DNA from: Chrysochromulina parva
Lineage: Eukaryota > Haptophyta > Prymnesiales > Chrysochromulinaceae
Reading direction: 5' to 3'
Length of the DNA stretch: 11,959 bases
Assembly (NCBI GenBank): GCA_002887195.1
Contig: PJAB01001833.1
Coordinates: 1 to 11,959, forward strand
Shown here in pieces: positions 6,956 to 11,959 of this stretch. Numbering within the stretch: the first letter of the stretch is position 1; every line of letters begins with the position of its first letter. Under the pieces are notes generated by a model. That model was not told where the DNA came from. It saw nothing but the letters and a program-made list of their open reading frames with translations, and ran no database searches. The translations under genes and the position numbers were made by a program.

Positions 6956-7190
6956 TTCGTGCGACAAGCGCTTGCGCTTCGGAAGCCGAACACGAACACA
7001 AGGTCCATGAACACGCACTGAGTGTGAATGTGAATGTGAATGTGTGTCGGTGTGACTTCTGACACGCACACGAACGAAGCTCCAAATGTTCACAGACGTT
7101 GTCAAATGTTCGTGAATGTTCACAACGCACTGTACCGCTCTGAGAAGAAAGGAGACCCTTATCCTCACGGCCGCGCCCTCGGAAGCAGGG
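6956..7190. promoter_or_regulatory. Divergent promoter between two secretory-pathway genes
   Basis: 235 bp separate the chosen start codons of the S28 peptidase (-) and the unknown secreted protein (+). Near the S28 start are three GAACAC copies (6988, 6994, 7009), which read GTGTTC in that gene's direction. Near the other gene are three AATGTTC copies (7085, 7105, 7115; spacing 20 and 10 bp). Between them lie three tandem GTGAAT hexamers (7024-7041). GTGAATGTTCAC at 7113-7124 has GTGAA/TTCAC inverted arms. No clear TATA box is visible. The regulatory role is inferred from position and symmetry. Confidence 0.55.
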
Positions 7191-8351
7191 ATGCGCGCCA
7201 TTGCCAGCTTCCTGCTCCTCTCTTTGGCCGCGTCGGCGCGCGCGGAGCGCTGCGAGACCTCGTCCGTCACGCTTCACTGCCAGTCGCGCTGCGCGGGCCT
7301 CAATGAGACCTCGTACTCGAGTACGAACCCTTCGCCTGAGCAGGTCTTCAGCGGCAAGGCTCTAAGCTCGGGCGCGAGCGCGCAGCACGCGCTCATGGTC
7401 GAGCCGTTGCCCCAGCAGGGCGGCTCACCCACCGTGCCGACGCAGCCGAGCGACGTCGAGTTCTCCAACCAGACCGTGTACGCGCCTGCGCATCGGGCGC
7501 TCTCGCCAGACCAGCTGATGGCCATCGTCGGCCCAGCGAGCGCGGTCGACTGGGTGCCCCTGGACGCGGCAGGCTTCGCGTGCGTCGATGGCCGCCACGC
7601 ACGTGTCGGTCTGTATGCGTACGGCGGCGACCTGGGCGAGTTCGCGCTCGCTCTTACGGTGCTCGAACACGTGGGCGAGCGTCAGATCGGTCAAGCGGAG
7701 ACGACTCGCCTCTTCGAAGGCTGGCTGCAACGGCTGCACGATGTGGGCGGCAAGTTCTTCTCGTGCATCGACGCCGCCGCCGTCGCGCAGCTCGCCGCCG
7801 CCGTCGGCCAGCCGTCGGATCTCCTTCTAGGCGCTGCGCCGGAGGAGGCTCAGGCATCACTGCTCCTTCGGCTCATTGCTCCCGAGTTCGTCGGAAGTGA
7901 GCACCTCAAGTGGATGCTGCAGTACGCCGAGACGTACGCGACGCGGCGCGCGCTCGTCGAGCAGGTCGTGCGCTCCTTCTACGGCGCCCTCTGGAACCAG
8001 TACCACCCGCTGCGCTCGACGCTCGAGCTGCACGTGTTGCGTGGGGCGCGGGCCGAGCGTGCGGTGGTGCACGTGCATGCAAGCCACTGGTGCGCCGAGG
8101 AGCTCGCGCTCGCGCCTGCACTCTCGTCGCTCAACCGCGCCGGCTCCGTCCTCATCTACCACGCCCAGGCCGTCGGGCAGCGCCGCGATGCCCTCGTACG
8201 CTATTTGAGTACGGCTGCGTCGGTAGGGGGTGCGACGGTCGAGCGTGCGGACTTTCTGAGCCGCATGCACACGCTTGGCGATGGGCAGGCGCATCTGACG
8301 GAGAAGGCCGTCGCCGGCATGCTCCGCTCCTACTCGCTCATCTTCCAGTGA
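7191..8351 (+). CDS. Secreted protein of unknown family
   Basis: A 386-residue protein. I chose the ATG at 7191 because it opens with a textbook signal peptide (MRAIASFLLLSLAASARA, cleavage expected near residue 18); an upstream in-frame ATG at 7116 would bury it. The mature chain has six cysteines (21, 30, 34, 131, 192, 301), compatible with disulfides, and N-glycosylation sequons at Asn38 and Asn93. Residues 20-110 are Ser/Pro/Gln-rich and probably flexible. From about 120 the chain looks globular and largely helical, with aromatic-rich segments (LYAYGGDLGEF near 141-151, SFYGALWNQYHPL near 262-274) and HVHASHWCAEELAL at 294-307. There is no membrane helix after the signal peptide and no C-terminal retention signal. 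I do not recognise the family. It shares a short divergent promoter with the S28 peptidase, which suggests co-expression in the secretory or digestive pathway. Confidence 0.85.
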   Translation: MRAIASFLLLSLAASARAERCETSSVTLHCQSRCAGLNETSYSSTNPSPEQVFSGKALSSGASAQHALMVEPLPQQGGSPTVPTQPSDVEFSNQTVYAPAHRALSPDQLMAIVGPASAVDWVPLDAAGFACVDGRHARVGLYAYGGDLGEFALALTVLEHVGERQIGQAETTRLFEGWLQRLHDVGGKFFSCIDAAAVAQLAAAVGQPSDLLLGAAPEEAQASLLLRLIAPEFVGSEHLKWMLQYAETYATRRALVEQVVRSFYGALWNQYHPLRSTLELHVLRGARAERAVVHVHASHWCAEELALAPALSSLNRAGSVLIYHAQAVGQRRDALVRYLSTAASVGGATVERADFLSRMHTLGDGQAHLTEKAVAGMLRSYSLIFQ

Positions 8352-8742
8352 CCTTGTCGTCTGAGAAAGGGGAGGCGAGACCAGATCTCGCGAGACCAGA
8401 TCTCGCGAGTCCAGATCTCGCGAGACCAGATCTCGCGAGACCAGATCTCGTGAGACCAGATCGATGACCCCACGGATGAGGCACGCGTTGGGGACGGTCG
8501 CTCCGCTTCTGGCCACCGGCACCGGGTCGTCGGCGGCGCCCACTACAACGCCCAAGACATCCGGCGGCGCAAACAAATCCACGGCCATGTAGCGGTTGAT
8601 AGTCTTTCACAGCAGTGAATGTTGAGCGACGTGACGTCGTGTGTGTGCACGCATGCCGTACTTGTATGCCCATGTTAGAGATGGAATTTTTGGTTTCGCA
8701 AGTTTCGTTCACACCCTCTTCGGAGTTCACAGGAAAAAGACG
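8352..8742. other. Intergenic region with palindromic array
   Basis: 391 bp lie between the secreted-protein gene and the 183-residue gene. It contains the 15-bp array at 8375-8463, then about 120 bp of GC-rich sequence that could be coding on the minus strand (see findings), then a promoter-like stretch with TTCACAGCAGTGAATGTT at 8606-8623 and GACGTGACGTCG near 8628-8639. The GTGAATGTT part also occurs at 7113-7121 in the divergent promoter. The 5' end of the next gene presumably starts here. Confidence 0.6.
8375..8463. repeat. 15-bp tandem array of TCTCGCGAGA palindromes
   Basis: Five full units of GCGAGACCAGATCTC (8375, 8390, 8405, 8420, 8435) and a partial sixth (from 8450). One unit has A changed to T (GAGTCC) and the last junction has TGAGA instead of CGAGA. 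Each regular junction between units forms the perfect 10-bp palindrome TCTCGCGAGA, and each unit also contains AGATCT. It begins 24 bp after the stop of the secreted-protein gene. The near identity points to recent slippage or maintained sites. Confidence 0.92.
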
Positions 8743-9294
8743 ATGGGGAAAAACACTCCGAAGGCGCCCAAGGCCTCGATGCCGCCGGCACGCCAGAAAA
8801 TGATTAGCGTGCCCATGCCACAACTGCAGGCGGACAAGATTCTCGGCCGCGTAGAACAGCCGCTGGCCAAACACTACAACGGCCAGGGACTTGCTCAAGC
8901 GTCTCACTATTTGCCACTCTCCGACGAGGACTTCCAGCCAACATTTGAGGCGCTCTGGGACGCGCATGTGGAGTTTGGCACGTCGCGCTCGCACAAGAAG
9001 TTGCTTGGTAAGCGCAAGCACGAGGGTAGCGCACTTGAAGCGGGCGCGGGAGTCGCCCAGCCGGGACCACAGGTGAGCGGAAAAGCTGCAAAGCGCCAGC
9101 AAAAGGAGGAGACGGCGATGAGCGCCGAGGCCTCAGCCGAGCCTGCAGCACGCATTGTGCCTGCAGCGGCGCCGCGGAAGCCGCCGGCTGAGAGCGCAGG
9201 TGCTGCTACGGTGGCGTCGCACACTCTCGCGAATAAGGGTCGCTTTGCTGGGACGCTGGCTGCGAGATTGCTGAGTGGCGGAGGCGGCACATGA
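8743..9294 (+). CDS. Basic, Ala-rich protein of unknown family
   Basis: A 183-residue protein. The ATG at 8743 has A at -3 and G at +4, a strong eukaryotic initiation context; the frame is open upstream, but that part looks untranslated. It begins with a Lys/Pro-rich segment, then has one conserved-looking region at about 24-80 (QADKILGRVEQPLAKHY, then HYLPLSDEDFQPTFEALW and AHVEFGTSRSHKKLL), basic clusters at 85-92 (KKLLGKRK) and 114-121 that could act as nuclear localisation signals, an Ala/Pro-rich stretch, and an Arg-containing tail ending in Gly. There is no signal peptide or membrane helix. I do not recognise the family; a nuclear or nucleolar role is a guess from the basic clusters and the helicase next door on the same strand. 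Confidence 0.7.
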   Translation: MGKNTPKAPKASMPPARQKMISVPMPQLQADKILGRVEQPLAKHYNGQGLAQASHYLPLSDEDFQPTFEALWDAHVEFGTSRSHKKLLGKRKHEGSALEAGAGVAQPGPQVSGKAAKRQQKEETAMSAEASAEPAARIVPAAAPRKPPAESAGAATVASHTLANKGRFAGTLAARLLSGGGGT

Positions 9295-9865
9295 CCTCGG
9301 ACTCCTCGAGCTTCAGGGAAGGTTTGGTTTGGCCGCGCGAGGCTAACGGCTGTGTGAGTCACACTTGTTAAGTACCGTTCACGGCGTGGACACGTGAGAA
9401 CGTTTCCGTACGTGAGGAAGCCAGCTTTTCGATATCGGATATGCGCCCCCTGCGGCGCTCGCTCGCATCGTTCCGGACGGGCGTCATTGCTCCGAACATG
9501 TTTCATGCCGCTTGCCGGTTATTATTTATCAATGGTCGATTTTCATGTGTACCCCATGCACATTGCCGAGCACACCAACGCCCTGAACTGTCACCCGATC
9601 CTCCAGGCGTTTTACACCACGCGCACGGACAAGCGCGGATGGCGGTGACCGTCTGCGTTCTCGCCGCTCGGGACGTCGCGGGTCTCATGCCGTGGTGGAC
9701 GAAAGGGAACCATGAGAAGGGAACTAAACAACAAAAATGGTCAACACTGCCACAAAGGTTAGTCACACCTGAGAATTCCTCAGGGGCTGCAACACGACAC
9801 CCCCGGCGACGTCGCGCTTGGAAGGCCCTGAACCCCGTTGCGCTTCTTTGCATCTGCATCTCAAC
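9295..9865. other. Intergenic region and probable 5' region of the helicase gene
   Basis: 571 bp between two same-strand genes. It includes CACGTG (9391-9396), an AT-richer stretch near 9515-9545 (GGTTATTATTTATCAATGG), an A-rich stretch around 9722-9740 and the inverted repeat at 9768-9784. An open frame at 9441-9875 (+) exists but has no protein-like composition. No RNA gene is recognised. An AG-GTTAGT sequence at 9756-9763 resembles a 5' splice site, so an intron in the untranslated leader cannot be excluded. Confidence 0.6.
9768..9784. repeat. Perfect inverted repeat upstream of the helicase gene
   Basis: CCTGAG (9768-9773) and CTCAGG (9779-9784) are perfect 6-bp arms around AATTC, 82 bp before the helicase start codon. 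It could be a dyad protein-binding site or a small hairpin in the mRNA leader. Confidence 0.5.
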
Positions 9866-11497
9866 ATGGGACTGAAGCGCATCGAGTCCGCCAACGACAT
9901 GGCCGTGAAGAGCACAGAGGTGGTGAATGCCTCACCGAAGCCCAAGCGCGCTCGCCTTGGCGGCGGTGACGACGACGACGCGGACGCCAAGCGCGCGGCG
10001 GCGCGCAAGGAGGCCAAGATGCAGAAGCGTGCCGCAGAAGCTGCCGCAGGGCCTGCATCCTCGGCTGAGAGTGGCACCTCCGGGTCGGGTGAGGAGATCA
10101 GCATCGAGCATGGCTCGAAGCCACTCGCCAAGGTTGACGACTTCGAGGCGGCACGCGCCTTTATGCAGGCGAACGAGATCACCATCCACTCGGCCGAGCA
10201 TCAGTCGCCGTGCACGAGCCTCGCGGCCGCGCCCTTTCCGGCGCCGCTCGTGCAGCTGCTGATGCAGCAGGGCTTCTCGATGCCCTCGGCGGTGCAGGGT
10301 GCCTCGTGGCCGATTGCGATGGCCGGCAAGGATGTCCTCGCGATCGCCAAGACCGGCTCGGGCAAGACGCTCGGCTATCTCTTGCCCGCGCTCTCCCGCG
10401 CGCAGCTGCATTGGGAGAAGGCCGCCGGCAAGCCGCTCTGCCTCGTGATGGCGCCAACGCGCGAGCTTGCGCTGCAGATCAAGGGCGAGGCGACCAAATT
10501 TGGGGCGCCGCTCCAGATCCGCGCCGTCGCCGTCTACGGCGGCGACCCAAAGTGGAAGCAGATCTCGGAGCTATCTCGCGGCGCCGAGATCCTGATCGCG
10601 ACGCCCGGGCGCATGATGGACATGCTCGACCTGCACGGCACGAGCTACGGCGGCGCCGCGACGAGCCTCGAGATGTGCTCGATGCTCGTGCTCGACGAGG
10701 CCGATCGGATGCTCGACATGGGCTTCGAGAAGGATATTCGCGCGATCGTGGCCAAGATGCCCGAGGGTCGCCAGACGTTTCTGTTCACGGCCACGTGGCC
10801 CAAGGCGGTGCAGCGCGTCGCCGCGGACCTGCTCGGCCCGTCCCAAGTCAAGGTGACGGTTGGCTCGGGCGGCGACAAGCTCACAGCCAACAAGGCTGTC
10901 GTCCAGCATGTACGGCTCGTGCAGCCCGCTGCCAAGTGGGAAGCTTTCGTCGAGCTACTCGCGCCCTATAAGGCAGGCGGCGCCGCCGTGGGCACTCGCG
11001 TCATCATCTTTGCGAACACGAAGAGGGATGTCAACGCGATCGGCCAGTACTGCTGGGATCACCAGCTGCCCGTCGACACGCTCTCTGGAGATCGCACCCA
11101 GCGCGAGCGCGAGTCGGTCATCGAGCGATTCCGCGCGGGGCAGCTAACGATGGTCATCGCGACCGACGTCGCCGCGCGTGGCCTCGATATCAACGGCATC
11201 GGCCACGTCATCAACTACGACTACCCGCCCGGCGATGGAGGCTCTGAGGACTATATTCATCGCATCGGGCGCACGGGGCGTGCGGGCGCGACTGGCGTCG
11301 CCGACACGCTCTTCACCAACGGCGATTCGAAGCATGCGCGCGAGCTCGTGCGTATTCTGAGCGATGCCGGGCAGGTGGTGCCGGCCGAGCTCTCCATGAT
11401 GGCACAGCGCGGCGGCGGCGGTGGAGGGAAGGGCAAGGGCTTCAAAGGCAAGGGCGGCGGCAAGGGCAAGGGCGGCGGCGGGAAGCAATGGTGGTGA
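9866..11497 (+). CDS. DEAD-box ATP-dependent RNA helicase, DDX5/Dbp2-like
   Basis: A 543-residue protein. The ATG at 9866 (AACATGGG, A at -3 and G at +4) is the first in-frame ATG; upstream only a TTG opens the frame. It unwinds or remodels RNA using ATP and probably acts in the nucleus or nucleolus. All motifs are present: Q motif with Gln144 in GFSMPSAVQ, motif I AKTGSGKT (161-168), Ia PTREL (197-201), Ib TPGR (246-249), II DEAD (277-280), III TAT (308-310, followed by WPK as in the DDX5/Dbp2 group, where SAT is usual), IV IIFANT, V TDVAARGLDI (433-442) and VI HRIGRTGRAG (465-474). The N-terminus (1-100) is charged with a KPKRAR basic cluster and an Asp run (35-38). The C-terminus (515-540) is an RGG-like tail in which Lys replaces Arg (GKGKGFKGKG type), ending in QWW, probably for RNA contact. 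No intron is visible. Confidence 0.96.
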   Translation: MGLKRIESANDMAVKSTEVVNASPKPKRARLGGGDDDDADAKRAAARKEAKMQKRAAEAAAGPASSAESGTSGSGEEISIEHGSKPLAKVDDFEAARAFMQANEITIHSAEHQSPCTSLAAAPFPAPLVQLLMQQGFSMPSAVQGASWPIAMAGKDVLAIAKTGSGKTLGYLLPALSRAQLHWEKAAGKPLCLVMAPTRELALQIKGEATKFGAPLQIRAVAVYGGDPKWKQISELSRGAEILIATPGRMMDMLDLHGTSYGGAATSLEMCSMLVLDEADRMLDMGFEKDIRAIVAKMPEGRQTFLFTATWPKAVQRVAADLLGPSQVKVTVGSGGDKLTANKAVVQHVRLVQPAAKWEAFVELLAPYKAGGAAVGTRVIIFANTKRDVNAIGQYCWDHQLPVDTLSGDRTQRERESVIERFRAGQLTMVIATDVAARGLDINGIGHVINYDYPPGDGGSEDYIHRIGRTGRAGATGVADTLFTNGDSKHARELVRILSDAGQVVPAELSMMAQRGGGGGGKGKGFKGKGGGKGKGGGGKQWW

Positions 11498-11959
11498 GCG
11501 GCGACTCAGAAGTGTGCATCCTCTCCTCTAGGCCCAATCGAGATCTAGATCGAGATGAGCTGGCCCGGAGGGCTGGCAGGCGGCTGAGATGATCTCGGCA
11601 GAGAATTCAGACACTCGCGGAATACAGACGAGTCTGACCTGAACCTGGAGAATGCGCAATGCCGCGCGCATGTGAAAATGGTTAATGTGAAATGGTTCGC
11701 TGTGTTTGCATGACCTGTCGCCTGTGCCTAAGTATGGTTAGAAAACATGGGGTTTGAAGTCAGAATGGAGGAGAGCGGCGCGCAGACACGCATGCCCCGC
11801 CTGCGGAACCGCACATACTCCGAGATATGATGCACACACGGTTTCTTCTGTGTCAGATTTGTCTTCTCGCCGAGGAGCTCGGTAACAAGGAAGGGCGGTT
11901 GGGCTGGGGCGAAGGTATCTTCTGCGAGCGAGGAAACAGGGGGCGCCAGGCGGACCCCC
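11498..11959. other. Downstream region, no gene seen
   Basis: 462 bp after the helicase stop. There is a perfect palindrome GATCTAGATC at 11542-11551 flanked by CGAGAT repeats, a 15/14-bp tandem (ATGTGAAAATGGTTA at 11670, then ATGTGAAATGGTTC at 11685), and otherwise no protein-like open frame, tRNA or repeat array. It probably holds the helicase 3' end and the start of the next intergenic region. Confidence 0.6.

Noticed and set aside
7116..7190. Upstream ATG at 7116 for the unknown secreted protein
   Set aside because: It would place 25 polar residues before a perfect signal peptide and lies inside the AATGTTC repeat cluster.
6956..7270. N-terminal extension of the S28 protein to 7270
   Set aside because: It would bury the signal peptide, has His-Ser/Thr low-complexity sequence from the GTGAAT repeats, and overlaps the neighbouring gene's signal-peptide codons.
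8375..8463. CRISPR array
   Set aside because: Units are contiguous 15-mers without unique spacers, in a eukaryotic context; it is a minisatellite-like tandem.
9441..9875. Plus-strand open frame upstream of the helicase
   Set aside because: Irregular composition with no motif, overlaps the helicase start, and covers AT-richer leader-like sequence.

Overview
This is a GC-rich, gene-dense eukaryotic window with five open reading frames that need no introns. It most likely comes from a marine unicellular alga, and a haptophyte or a similar lineage fits best. The grounds are a giant Ser-Pro-rich (hydroxyproline-glycoprotein-like) surface protein carrying tandem 'GCTDxxALNYxxxATxDDGSC' cysteine repeats, Arg-Arg-x-Leu-Gln motifs, a lysosomal-type S28 serine peptidase, a nuclear DEAD-box helicase and eukaryotic signal peptides. 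The taxon is an inference; no rRNA or organellar marker is present.

Layout. Positions 1-3816 (+) hold the 3' part of a very large type I membrane protein. Its ectodomain has two Ser/Pro-rich rods around fifteen two-cysteine repeats, then a small beta-rich domain, a transmembrane helix and a repetitive cytoplasmic tail. Positions 3817-4894 are the shared 3' region of two convergent genes and hold several families of short degenerate or near-identical repeats. Positions 4895-6955 (-) encode a secreted or lysosomal S28 (prolyl carboxypeptidase-like) peptidase with an unusual inserted Pro/Cys segment; a copy of the end of its coding region lies directly after its stop. Positions 6956-7190 are a compact divergent promoter with mirrored short motifs. 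Positions 7191-8351 (+) encode a secreted 386-residue protein I do not recognise. A 15-bp tandem array built on the palindrome TCTCGCGAGA follows, then an unrecognised 183-residue basic, Ala-rich protein (8743-9294, +), then a DDX5/Dbp2-like DEAD-box RNA helicase (9866-11497, +) with a Gly/Lys-rich tail. The last 460 bp show no gene.

Three of the five products enter the secretory pathway (surface glycoprotein, S28 peptidase, unknown secreted protein). The last two share one divergent promoter and may be co-expressed. The two right-hand genes look nuclear or RNA-related. I see no mobile element, CRISPR array or RNA gene. The points most worth following up are the modular surface protein with its in-frame duplications, the S28 insertion and its duplicated C-terminal codons, the mirrored divergent promoter, and the CGCG-palindrome array.
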